Below the pieces are notes generated by a model. It was not told where the DNA came from. It searched no databases and was given only the letters and a program-made list of their open reading frames with translations. A stretch of 64,000 nt of DNA. Origin: an uncultured Lachnospiraceae bacterium (GTDB lineage: Bacteria > Bacillota > Clostridia > Lachnospirales > Lachnospiraceae). This document shows, in pieces, positions 9,470 to 17,190 of this stretch. Each line of letters opens with the position of its first letter. Position 1 is the first letter of the stretch. The DNA lies in the NCBI GenBank assembly GCA_946558695.1, contig CAMNTQ010000005.1:1-64000 (forward strand). Reading direction: 5' to 3'. A program made the position numbers and the translations under genes.

Positions 9470-10051
9470 ATGAAGAAGATACATGTGATAACAGCGCTGG
9501 TTGCGTCTATTGCATTAATCACAGTTGGATTTTTGGGGGCCAGACTTTTAGAAAAAGAGGATAACATGAAAGTCAGCGCCTCTTCTATCGAAGAGAAGCT
9601 GAGCAAATGCAGTGATCTTACTACTGCCAGACTTGACTATAGAGGGATAATCCGGTATGAGGACGGAGATATCCAGTATATCAACAAAAAGAGCTTTTCC
9701 ATGATCTATGACGCCCACATTAAGGCCGGCATTGATCTGTCACAAGCCAAGGTATCTGTTAACGGCAAAAAAATCACCGTGACAATCCCTAAGCCGGAGA
9801 TACAGGATATCGTTGTAGAGCCGGATTCTTTGGAATTTTATGATGAAAAACTGGCTTTGTTCAACTGGACGAAAAAAGAAGATACCGCCAAAGCAATGAA
9901 AGCCGCCAAAGAAGATGCTGATCAAAAAGCCGCTCAGACTGAGCTGATCCAACAAGCATCTGAGCAGGCAAGAACGGTCATTACAACACTGCTTATTCCC
10001 GTAACAGAAGAAGGCAGTGAGGAGTATATTTTTGAAATGATAGAACAATAA
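9470..10051 (+). CDS. DUF4230 membrane-anchored protein
   Basis: Small protein of the DUF4230 family, function unknown. A single N-terminal membrane segment (about 7-26) without a clear cleavage site anchors a roughly 165-residue extracytoplasmic domain. Its core has strands of the type seen in this family (YRGIIRYEDGDIQYINKKSF; VTIPKPEIQDIVVEPDSLEFYDEK), then a charged helix (about 135-170) rich in Lys, Ala and Glu. The start is preceded by GGAGG at normal spacing. It stands alone, divergent from rsmA and convergent with the fructose operon, with its own extended -10 promoter. Confidence 0.75.
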   Translation: MKKIHVITALVASIALITVGFLGARLLEKEDNMKVSASSIEEKLSKCSDLTTARLDYRGIIRYEDGDIQYINKKSFSMIYDAHIKAGIDLSQAKVSVNGKKITVTIPKPEIQDIVVEPDSLEFYDEKLALFNWTKKEDTAKAMKAAKEDADQKAAQTELIQQASEQARTVITTLLIPVTEEGSEEYIFEMIEQ

Positions 10052-10062
10052 TGTTCTATCAT
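10037..10062 (+). terminator. 10-bp hairpin across the DUF4230 stop codon
   Basis: ATGATAGAAC pairs perfectly with GTTCTATCAT around a 6-nt loop that holds the stop codon. No U-tract follows, so it is not a standard intrinsic terminator. The rest of 10063-10265 is AT-rich with no recognised feature. Confidence 0.35.
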
Positions 10063-10265
10063 CACGTATAAAACTCACACTCCGCAATTCGGCATAACCA
10101 TGCTAATAATCAAAAATTGATTGTACTGCATCCGTTATGTTAATAATATCCGAATATAGAAGTTTTGATATTTTTTTATACCCTCTGTAAGTCAAGATTC
10201 ATATCACCATTACTCCCTTCCGACCGGCTCGTCCCACTCAAATTCTTTATATGGGCCTATTTTAT

Positions 10266-10310
10266 ATAAAAACAGAGCCATTGCGCCACGTCTGTTTTGC
10301 AACGGCCCTG
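10266..10310 (-). terminator. Intrinsic terminator of the fructose operon
   Basis: On the minus strand CAGGGCCGTTGC pairs with GCAATGGCTCTG (12 bp, two G-U pairs) around a 14-nt loop, and a U-run follows. It sits about 30 nt after the DeoR-family stop codon and closes the fruK-fruA-ptsH-ptsI-deoR unit. Confidence 0.8.
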
Positions 10311-10340
10311 CTCACTTTCACAAGCTTTTTACTTTTTTAA

Positions 10341-11102
10341 TTAATCGTCCACTTCATATTCAATAATTAATATATTATCACATTCTTCATACCCGGCGCG
10401 GTATTGATCCGTTATGAATACGGTTCCGTAAAAAGGAGCAAACGTCACGGAACTTATTAAGTCGAACTTGGAACTATCACAGAGCACATAACAATCTTTG
10501 CACTGCTCCATAGCTGTCTGCTTCACCATCGCCTCGTTGGCATCCGGCGTTGTACATCCACTTTTCTTTGCCGCCCCGTTAGTCCCAAAAAATCCCTTCG
10601 TGAAATGATACCCTTGAAGCATCCGGATTGCCTGATTTCCGACAATCGCCTCCGTAGATGCCTTCAGTTCACCGCCTATCAGCAGAACCTTCATCCCTCT
10701 GGACACAAGACGCTGGGCATGAGCGAATGCATTTGTCACAAAGGTTGCCCTTCTTTCACTGATATAGTCTACCATGTACCCTGTCGTCGTACCTGCGTCC
10801 AGATAGACAAAATCCTCCGGTTCTATGAGCGATGCCGCAAACTTTGCAATTTTCTGCTTTTCCTCCCGGTTTAAGTCCATCTTCTGAGCCACCGTATATT
10901 CGTGAGCCGTAACAGCGTCGTTTTCCGCCGCGACTGCTCCGCCAAATACTTTGACAAGCTTTCCTTCACGGTCAAGCGCTGTGATATCCCGGCGCACCGT
11001 AGATTCCGATGCGTCCAGCATATCCTTTACTTCCGTTACCGTGACGCTTCCATTCTCCTCTAGAAGCTTTAGTATCAGTTCATGCCTTTGCTTTGTTAAC
11101 AT
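10341..11102 (-). CDS. DeoR-family repressor of the fructose operon (FruR-like)
   Basis: Transcription regulator, probably sensing fructose 1-phosphate. An N-terminal DeoR helix-turn-helix (about 1-57: MLTKQRHELILKLLEENGSV, VTEVKDMLDASESTVRRDI) precedes a sugar-phosphate-binding domain with the family motifs FVYLDAGTTT (about 98), TNAFAHA (about 123), IGGEL (about 142) and CDSSKF (about 210). The length of 253 residues is standard. Its start abuts the ptsI stop codon, so it is the last gene of the operon; fruR genes more often come first. The target is inferred to be the TTTGA-repeat promoter at 16216-16266. Confidence 0.85.
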   Translation of the reverse strand: MLTKQRHELILKLLEENGSVTVTEVKDMLDASESTVRRDITALDREGKLVKVFGGAVAAENDAVTAHEYTVAQKMDLNREEKQKIAKFAASLIEPEDFVYLDAGTTTGYMVDYISERRATFVTNAFAHAQRLVSRGMKVLLIGGELKASTEAIVGNQAIRMLQGYHFTKGFFGTNGAAKKSGCTTPDANEAMVKQTAMEQCKDCYVLCDSSKFDLISSVTFAPFYGTVFITDQYRAGYEECDNILIIEYEVDD

Positions 11103-12746
11103 CTATCTTCCCGCCTTGTACTCTTCTACATTCGTCTCCAGCACTATTTTCCGAATCGGAAGAATGCTTCCCGGAGATACCGACAGCTCATCAACTCCCA
11201 TTGCAAGAAACTCTTTTGTAAGTGTCTGATCCGCACCAAGCTCACCGCAGATCCCCGCCCAGATTCCTGCCTTGTGCGCATTTTCCACTACCATGGAAAT
11301 CATGCGCAGGATTGCCGGATGATGGGAGTCATAAAATTCATCCAATTTCGTGTTCTGACGGTCAATTGCAAGCGTATACTGTGTCAGATCATTCGTACCG
11401 ATACTAAAGAAATCAACCTCCTTCGCCAGCTCATCACTCACAATCGCCGCCGCTGGAGTCTCGATCATAATGCCCTGTTCCGGTTCGCCGTATTCGATTC
11501 CCTGATCTGTAAGCTCTGCCTTTACAAGCGCCACGATCTCCTTTATCCGCCGCACTTCCTTCACACTTGTGATCATCGGGTACATAATCGCAATCTTTCC
11601 GTATGCACTGGCACGGAACAACGCGCGAAGCTGTGTCTTAAACACTTCCGGCCTTGTAAGACAGATACGGATTGCCCGATAGCCAAGCGCCGGATTCTCC
11701 TCATGCTCCATCTCAAAATAATCGCACTGCTTGTCGGCTCCGATATCCAGAGTACGTATGATGACACGCTTGCCTGCCATCGTCTCCGCCACCTGCTTAT
11801 ATACTTGAAACTGCTCCTCCTCTGTAGGATAATTGTCTTTTTCAAGATAAATAAATTCACTTCTGAAAAGTCCGATTCCGCCGGCATCATTCTGCAGAAC
11901 TGTCGCAAGATCTTTTATATTGCCGATATTCGCATACAGCATGACTTTTATACCGTCAAGAGTAACATTTTCCCTGCCTTTCAGAGTCTGGAGGAGTTCT
12001 TTGCGCTCTTCATCCTCCCGCTTTCTCTTTTTCATCATCTCAAGAGTCTCTTCATCCGGATCAACATATATCTTTCCGGCAGCTCCGTCTACAATTCCAA
12101 GCTTTCCGTCTGCCGACTCATCCAAAGGGATCGGAGTTCCCACAAGCGCCGGAATCGCCATAGTTCTTGCCAGAATCGCCGTATGCGAATTCAGCGAGCC
12201 GTGAACTGTGACAAAGGAAAGCACCATGTCCTTATCAAGCTGCACAGTCTCTGACGGTGCAAGGTCATCTGCCACGATAATGGACGGTTCATTCGTTCCG
12301 GCCCCTTGTCCGCACTCTCCGTTTAATATAGAAAGAACACGCTCAGAAATATCCTTTACATCCGCAGCCCTCTCTCTCATATAATCGTCATCCATTGCCG
12401 CAAACATCTGGGCAAAATTATCTGCCGTTGCTGCTACCGCGTACTCGGCATTAATCCCCTGCGTACGCACCATATTTTCAATGGAATCGTTGTAATCATC
12501 GTCATCCAGCATCATCTGATGAACCTCAAAGATTGCAGCATTGGCCTCTCCCACTTCCCGGAGCGCTTTGTCATAAAGTCCCTGAAGCTGCCTTACGGCC
12601 TCTGCCTTCGCAGCTTCATAGCGTGTAATCTCAGCCTCTGCATCATCAACCTTCACGCGCTTAACCTGCTGCTCACCTTTTTTGTATACACTGATCCTGC
12701 CAATTGCAACTCCGTTAAAAACACTCTTGCCTTCATATATATTCAT
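11103..12746 (-). CDS. ptsI: PTS enzyme I (phosphoenolpyruvate-protein phosphotransferase)
   Basis: Takes phosphate from phosphoenolpyruvate and passes it to HPr. The N-terminal domain holds the phosphorylated histidine in GSLNSHTAILART (H about 188). The C-terminal PEP-binding barrel shows GIGLFRSEFIYL, NPALGYRAIRICL, GIMIETPAA and FFSIGTNDLTQYTLA, plus the active cysteine in GICGELGAD. I chose the ATG at 12746 because AAGGAGACC stands 7-14 nt upstream and the protein then starts MNIYEGKSVFNGVAIG, giving the usual 547 residues. The open frame upstream of that ATG runs through hairpin-rich noncoding DNA. ptsH and ptsI are separated here by 250 nt. Confidence 0.95.
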   Translation of the reverse strand: MNIYEGKSVFNGVAIGRISVYKKGEQQVKRVKVDDAEAEITRYEAAKAEAVRQLQGLYDKALREVGEANAAIFEVHQMMLDDDDYNDSIENMVRTQGINAEYAVAATADNFAQMFAAMDDDYMRERAADVKDISERVLSILNGECGQGAGTNEPSIIVADDLAPSETVQLDKDMVLSFVTVHGSLNSHTAILARTMAIPALVGTPIPLDESADGKLGIVDGAAGKIYVDPDEETLEMMKKRKREDEERKELLQTLKGRENVTLDGIKVMLYANIGNIKDLATVLQNDAGGIGLFRSEFIYLEKDNYPTEEEQFQVYKQVAETMAGKRVIIRTLDIGADKQCDYFEMEHEENPALGYRAIRICLTRPEVFKTQLRALFRASAYGKIAIMYPMITSVKEVRRIKEIVALVKAELTDQGIEYGEPEQGIMIETPAAAIVSDELAKEVDFFSIGTNDLTQYTLAIDRQNTKLDEFYDSHHPAILRMISMVVENAHKAGIWAGICGELGADQTLTKEFLAMGVDELSVSPGSILPIRKIVLETNVEEYKAGR

Positions 12747-12768
12747 ATTTTGGTCTCCTTCTAATATA

Positions 12769-12795
12769 AGGGGGACACATCTTTTGCATCCCCCT
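12769..12795 (-). other. G5/C5 hairpin just before the ptsI ribosome site
   Basis: A 7-bp stem (AGGGGGA with TCCCCCT) around a 13-nt loop lies about 10 nt upstream of the ptsI Shine-Dalgarno sequence. It has no U-tract. A role in mRNA processing or in setting the ptsH:ptsI ratio is possible but only inferred. Confidence 0.4.
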
Positions 12796-12824
12796 CTATC
12801 ATCCTGTTTTGCCGTCCGCCTGCT

Positions 12825-12961
12825 GTCCTTCCCGGACGTTCTGGCGTGTCTATTCGCACAACGCACCTTTGGTGCTTTTCCGCTGCTTCGCAGCTCTTTC
12901 TGCTCATATTCTCGGCGCTCCCTCAGACCGGCGGTCTGCTGCCAAATTCGTGCGAGCACGA
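12825..12961. repeat. Array of short perfect hairpins between ptsH and ptsI
   Basis: Within about 140 bp are GTCC/GGAC (12825-12837), GCACC/GGTGC (12863-12875), GCTGC/GCAGC (12882-12894), CAGACC/GGTCTG (12924-12938) and TCGTGC/GCACGA (12948-12961), mostly with 2-3 nt loops. The segment is GC-richer than its surroundings and lies in an operon spacer. It looks like a dispersed palindromic (REP/BIME-like) element or an RNA-stability region. Repetition elsewhere in the genome could not be tested. Confidence 0.5.
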
Positions 12962-12996
12962 TTTGTCATCCGCCCTTGGTCTGGCTAAACTGGTTG

Positions 12997-13254
12997 CTAT
13001 AAGTTTTCCTGCATGAATTTGCTTACTTCTTCGTATGCTTTCTCTTCATCTTCTCCATCGAATGTAAGCGTTACTTCGTCACCTTTCTTTGCGCCAAGTC
13101 CCATTACTCCGAAGATAGCCTTTGCGTTCATTGCTTTCCCGCCTTTTGCGATCTTGATATCGCATGTGAATTCCTTAACTGTCTTTACAAGGATTCCTGC
13201 CGGACGTGCGTGAATTCCTTCTGGATCTGTGATTACATACTTAAATTCTTTCAT
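12997..13254 (-). CDS. ptsH: PTS phosphocarrier protein HPr
   Basis: Small cytosolic phosphocarrier between enzyme I and the EII complexes. H15 in the motif GIHARPAGILVK is the catalytic phosphorylation site. The regulatory serine region reads KGGKAMNAKAIFGVMGLGAK, with alanine or methionine where Ser46 of Bacillus HPr would be expected next to lysine, so HPr-kinase-type regulation should be checked. The length of 85 residues is normal. It starts with GGAGG and lies 51 nt after fruA inside the fructose operon. Confidence 0.93.
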   Translation of the reverse strand: MKEFKYVITDPEGIHARPAGILVKTVKEFTCDIKIAKGGKAMNAKAIFGVMGLGAKKGDEVTLTFDGEDEEKAYEEVSKFMQENL

Positions 13255-13305
13255 TGTTATAAATCCTCCATCTTTTATTTTAATTCTATTGTTAACTTGA
13301 TCTGC

Positions 13306-15216
13306 TTACTGTACTTTTTTCTTTAACAGCCCCAAGAGCGCCGCTGATATTACGGTTCCTACTACCAGAGCTATCAAATACATCACTGCATTTTCCATTA
13401 CCGGCACTACGAAGATTCCTCCGTGAGGGGCCATCAGCGTACATCCAAATACCATGGAAAGTCCTCCGGCTGCTGCCGAACCAATGATACAGGACGGCAA
13501 TACACGCGCCGGGTCCGCTGCCGCAAAAGGAATCGCTCCCTCTGTTATAAATGCAAGTCCCATAATAAAGTTCGTCGGTCCAGACTCTCTTTCTTCTTTT
13601 GTAAATTTGTTTTTAAATAACATAGTTGCAAGCGCGATCGCACACGGAGGCGTCATACCGCCGATCATAACTGCCGCCATTACATCATAGTTCCCGGAAG
13701 CAATCGCCGCTGTACCGAATACATATGCCGCCTTGTTGAACGGGCCGCCCATGTCGATTGCCATCATGCCGCCGAGGATCATTCCTAACACAAGCTTACT
13801 CGAACCGCCCATACTTGTCAATCCATTATTTAAGGCCGTGTTGATTCCTCCCATGATCGGTTCTACAATAAATGTCATCAAAAGTCCCATGATCAGAATT
13901 CCAAGAACCGGGTACAAAAGAACCGGCGCAATCTTTTCAATCGCTTCCGGCAGCTTGTCACATACAACCCGAAGCGCCTTGATAATATAGCCTGCCGCAA
14001 ATCCCGCAACCAAAGCGCCGAGGAATCCTGATGTTCCGTTAGCCGCCATCATGCCGCCTACAAATCCTACTGCAAGCGCCGGCCTGTCACCGATCGCCAT
14101 AGCGATAAAGCCTGCCAGCACCGGAAGCATAAATCCGAATGCAGCATCTCCGATTCCTTTAAACAATGCCGCTGCCGGTGTGATCGTACCAAAGTTTGCC
14201 CTCTCCGCCGCCTCTAAAGCGTTCATATCTACCAAAAGTCCATCGATCAGGAAGGATACCGCGATCAGAATACCGCCGCCTACTACAAACGGCAGCATAT
14301 GGGATACGCCGTTCATAAGCTGTGTATAAATCTGGTGTCCCACGCTTCCGCCCGATTTTGCAGAAGAAGAATTTGACGCTGCATTCGCGCTCTTAAAGAC
14401 AGGCGCGCTGCCGGACATCGCAAGTTCGATCAGCTCATCCGCCTTGTTGATGCCGTCGGAAACCTGACGCTCAATAACCTTCTTGCCGTCAAAGCGGTCC
14501 ATAGGAACCTGCGCATCAGCCGCAACGATTATACAGTCAGCTTCCGCTATTTCTTTATCTGTAAGCATATTTTTTGCTCCGCCGGAACCCCTTGTCTCAA
14601 CCTTGATAAAGCATCCCTTAGCTTTAGCGGCTTTTTCAATTCCTTCCGCCGCCATATAGGTATGGGCAATTCCTGTCGGACAGGAGGTTACTGCAAGAAG
14701 CTTGATCTGGTCTGCCGCTGCCTCTCCCATATCTGCAAGACGCTCATCTACACTCTTCTTCTCATCATCTGCTTTATCAATAATTGCAAGAAACTCTTCA
14801 GCAGAAGCAGCATTTCTTAAGTTATTTGTAAACTCTTCATCCATAAGCATCATCGACAATTTGCTTAAGACGTCCAGATGCACATTGTCTTCCGTGTTGG
14901 GCGCCGCGATCAAAAACATCAGTGTTACCGGCTCCCCGTCAAGAGAGTCAAACTCGACCCCGCCCTTCACAACCATCGCCGCGAGCCCCGGTTTATCTAC
15001 CGCGCCGCATTTTCCATGAGGAATCGCAATTCCTTCGCCAATGCCGGTGGTGCTTTCTTCCTCTCTGGCATATACCTGTTTTCGGTAATCTTCTTCATTA
15101 TTAATCTTTCCGCTCTTAGACATAAGTGCAACAATCTGGTCAAGAGCTTCCTTCTTACTCTTAGGCGCTCCGTCAAGCGCAATGCTTCGTACGTCAAGCA
15201 AATCTGTGATCCTCAT
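13306..15216 (-). CDS. fruA: PTS fructose transporter subunit EIIABC
   Basis: Imports fructose while phosphorylating it to fructose 1-phosphate. The order is IIA (about 1-150, active H in GIAIPHGKCGAVDKPG near residue 67), IIB (about 170-268, active C in AVTSCPTGIAHTYMAAE near 179), a short Ser/Ala linker, and IIC (about 295-636, multiple membrane helices with GGMMAIDMGGPFNKAAY). The 636-residue IIA-IIB-IIC fusion is standard in Firmicutes. The start has AGGAGGA in front. It is flanked by fruK upstream (38 nt) and ptsH downstream. Confidence 0.94.
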   Translation of the reverse strand: MRITDLLDVRSIALDGAPKSKKEALDQIVALMSKSGKINNEEDYRKQVYAREEESTTGIGEGIAIPHGKCGAVDKPGLAAMVVKGGVEFDSLDGEPVTLMFLIAAPNTEDNVHLDVLSKLSMMLMDEEFTNNLRNAASAEEFLAIIDKADDEKKSVDERLADMGEAAADQIKLLAVTSCPTGIAHTYMAAEGIEKAAKAKGCFIKVETRGSGGAKNMLTDKEIAEADCIIVAADAQVPMDRFDGKKVIERQVSDGINKADELIELAMSGSAPVFKSANAASNSSSAKSGGSVGHQIYTQLMNGVSHMLPFVVGGGILIAVSFLIDGLLVDMNALEAAERANFGTITPAAALFKGIGDAAFGFMLPVLAGFIAMAIGDRPALAVGFVGGMMAANGTSGFLGALVAGFAAGYIIKALRVVCDKLPEAIEKIAPVLLYPVLGILIMGLLMTFIVEPIMGGINTALNNGLTSMGGSSKLVLGMILGGMMAIDMGGPFNKAAYVFGTAAIASGNYDVMAAVMIGGMTPPCAIALATMLFKNKFTKEERESGPTNFIMGLAFITEGAIPFAAADPARVLPSCIIGSAAAGGLSMVFGCTLMAPHGGIFVVPVMENAVMYLIALVVGTVISAALLGLLKKKVQ

Positions 15217-15254
15217 GTTACTTCCTCCTAACTTATTCTTCCTTCATCCTTCTT

Positions 15255-16178
15255 TCAAATATCGAGCCGATTATCCCGAAGTTGTTGATATACCGCCTCA
15301 ATCTCCGGTTTTGTTGCAAGATTTTCCGAAAATGCACTTGCGCTTCCGGATGCCACTCCCATGTGAAATGCATGTTTATAATCCTGCTTTTCCATATAAC
15401 CTGCCATAAAGCCTGCAACCATGGAATCTCCGGCTCCTACACCGTTGACGAGCTTACCCTTAGGCGCCGGGGTTTCATAGACGCTTCCATCCTCTGCGAC
15501 AAGCACTGCACCTTCGCCTGCCATGGATACAAGAACATTCACCGCCCCCTTTTCCTGAAGCTTTTTCGCATACGGTACAACCGACTCTCTCGTCTTTAAT
15601 TCTACCCCAAAGATCTCTCCCAGTTCATGGTTATTGGGTTTGATCAAAAACGGATGATACGGCAGAACGTTCAGCAGCAGATCCTTTGTCGCGTCTACTG
15701 TAATCTGTACCCCTCTGCCGTCCAAACGCTCCATGATCTTCTGATATGCGTCATCCGGCATGGATGCCGGGATGCTTCCTGAAAGGAACAATACATCTCC
15801 TTCGCCCAATGTATCCAGCTTATCCATCAGCAGCTGTACCTTCTCTTCGCCGATTGCCGGACCCATCCCATTGATCTCCATCCCATCGATGGATTTCAGC
15901 TTTAAATTAATCCTTGTAAAGCCTTCTTCAATCTGGATAAAACCATTCTTAACACCCATCTTCTCCAGTCGTCTTACAACCTCTTCTCCTGTAAACCCTG
16001 CGATAAATCCCAGCGCCGTACTCTCAATCCCAAGATTCATAAGGACTGTCGATACATTGATGCCTTTTCCGCCCGGGAGCAGAAGTTCGGAGCTTGTGCG
16101 GTTCGTAAGGCCAATCTTAAAATCATCAACCGATACGATATAATCCAGTGACGGATTAAATGTCACCGTATAGATCAT
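15255..16178 (-). CDS. fruK: 1-phosphofructokinase
   Basis: PfkB-family kinase converting fructose 1-phosphate to fructose 1,6-bisphosphate, the step after FruA uptake. Seen: the N-terminal MIYTVTFNPSLDYIV, the substrate loop LLPGGKGINVSTVL near 32-46, and the C-terminal ATP/anion-hole motif NGVGAGDSMVAGF near 247 with catalytic D252. The length of 307 residues is normal. Tagatose-6-phosphate kinase is the main alternative in this family; the fruA partner decides. First gene of the operon, with GAGGAGGT before the start. Confidence 0.93.
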   Translation of the reverse strand: MIYTVTFNPSLDYIVSVDDFKIGLTNRTSSELLLPGGKGINVSTVLMNLGIESTALGFIAGFTGEEVVRRLEKMGVKNGFIQIEEGFTRINLKLKSIDGMEINGMGPAIGEEKVQLLMDKLDTLGEGDVLFLSGSIPASMPDDAYQKIMERLDGRGVQITVDATKDLLLNVLPYHPFLIKPNNHELGEIFGVELKTRESVVPYAKKLQEKGAVNVLVSMAGEGAVLVAEDGSVYETPAPKGKLVNGVGAGDSMVAGFMAGYMEKQDYKHAFHMGVASGSASAFSENLATKPEIEAVYQQLRDNRLDI

Positions 16179-16215
16179 TATGCCACCTCCTCATTTTTTC
16201 ACGTGTTTGCTTGTG

Positions 16216-16266
16216 TTTGACTTTCTGAACTTAGTATACCGTCAAATTCGTTCAAAGTCAATCAAA
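16216..16266. promoter_or_regulatory. Candidate FruR/DeoR operator: TTTGA repeats 10 bp apart
   Basis: Read on the minus strand, TTTGA occurs at 16262-16266, 16252-16256 and 16242-16246, exactly 10 bp apart and so on one face of the helix, across the -35 box and spacer. An inverted copy lies at 16216-16220, downstream of the -10 box. Tandem repeats on one helical face are typical of DeoR-family operators, and the operon encodes such a protein. Binding itself is inferred. Confidence 0.6.
16233..16261 (-). promoter_or_regulatory. Sigma-A promoter of the fructose operon
   Basis: On the minus strand: -35 TTGACT (16256-16261), a 17-nt spacer, and -10 TATACT (16233-16238). It lies 55 nt before fruK and drives fruK-fruA-ptsH-ptsI-deoR. 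The TTTGA repeats overlap both boxes. Confidence 0.85.
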
Positions 16267-16327
16267 CTATTCCACAAATTTTGTGACCGATTTTGGTTGA
16301 ATTTGCACAAAAACCTTTTTCTTTCTA

Positions 16328-16360
16328 CAAAAAAACACCCGCCTGATCTTACAGGCGGGC
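16328..16360 (-). terminator. Intrinsic terminator after tatD
   Basis: On the minus strand CCCGCCTG pairs with CAGGCGGG (8 bp perfect, 6-nt loop), followed by a T7 run. It closes the metG-ddh-tatD operon, about 20 nt after the tatD stop. Confidence 0.9.
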
Positions 16361-16379
16361 ATTACTATGATCTTTGATT

Positions 16380-17141
16380 TTACACTCGATACAATTTCCT
16401 TGCATTCTCCTCTGTCTGATTTACGACTTCCTCGTAAGATACACCTTTCAGCCTTGCTATCTCCTCCGCGGCATATCTGATATAGGAAGAATTGTTGCGT
16501 TTTCCCCGGTAAGGTTCCGGCGCAAGGTACGGACAATCTGTTTCAAGCACAATGGAAGCAAGAGGAACGGCCTCCACCGTCTCTTTAAGACGTCTTCCGT
16601 TTTTAAACGTGACCACACCCCCAACTCCGATGTAACAGCCCATCTTCACGTACTCTTTTGCCATCTCCTTTGAATAGGAGTAACAGTGAATCACACTGCT
16701 AAGCCCTCTTCCATGTCTCTTCATGATCTCCATCGTATCCTGCGCCGCCTCCCGGCTGTGAACATTGACAGGAAGATGAAGCTCTCTCGCCAGATCGAGC
16801 TGCCGGATGAACCATTCCTTCTGAAGCTCATGAGATTCATTGTCCCAGTAATAATCCAAACCAATCTCTCCCACCGCCACAACTTTGTCATTCTTAAAAA
16901 GCTCCTTCATACGGGCAAATCTTTCTTTGTCGAGACTTCCAACCTCATCTGGATGAATTCCCACTGCTGCGTACATAAATGGATACTTCTGCGCCATATT
17001 AACAACGCGCTCACAAGACTCATATGCGGCGCTGACGTTGACGATCGTGCCGACACCATTTTCCCGCATGGAATTCAGCAGCTCATCGCGGTCATTGTCA
17101 AATTGCTTATCATCATAATGTGCATGTGTATCAAAAATCAT
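16380..17141 (-). CDS. TatD-family metal-dependent hydrolase (YabD-like)
   Basis: Metal-dependent deoxyribonuclease/phosphodiesterase of the TatD family, cytosolic. Ligands are visible in MIFDTHAHYDD (residues 4-10), VAVGEIGLDYYW (E about 91), VNVHSREA (H about 127), VIHCYS (H about 151) and ETDCPYLAPEP (D about 202). The length of 253 residues is normal. The metG-tatD neighbourhood is a classic Firmicute arrangement (metS-yabD in Bacillus); here ddh sits between them. Confidence 0.9.
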   Translation of the reverse strand: MIFDTHAHYDDKQFDNDRDELLNSMRENGVGTIVNVSAAYESCERVVNMAQKYPFMYAAVGIHPDEVGSLDKERFARMKELFKNDKVVAVGEIGLDYYWDNESHELQKEWFIRQLDLARELHLPVNVHSREAAQDTMEIMKRHGRGLSSVIHCYSYSKEMAKEYVKMGCYIGVGGVVTFKNGRRLKETVEAVPLASIVLETDCPYLAPEPYRGKRNNSSYIRYAAEEIARLKGVSYEEVVNQTEENARKLYRV

Positions 17142-17190
17142 TTTAAACTATCCTCTCCTCCCCACCATAAGGCAGCGCATTCATTTCTTC

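Noticed and set aside
11274..12254. Long plus-strand frame of 326 codons opposite ptsI
   Set aside because: It is a reverse-strand shadow of a conserved gene, rich in His, Arg and Ile, with no ribosome site or family match.
12747..12959. Extension of ptsI by 71 codons upstream
   Set aside because: The added residues are basic and lack any enzyme I match, the DNA is the hairpin array, and a strong ribosome site precedes the ATG at 12746.
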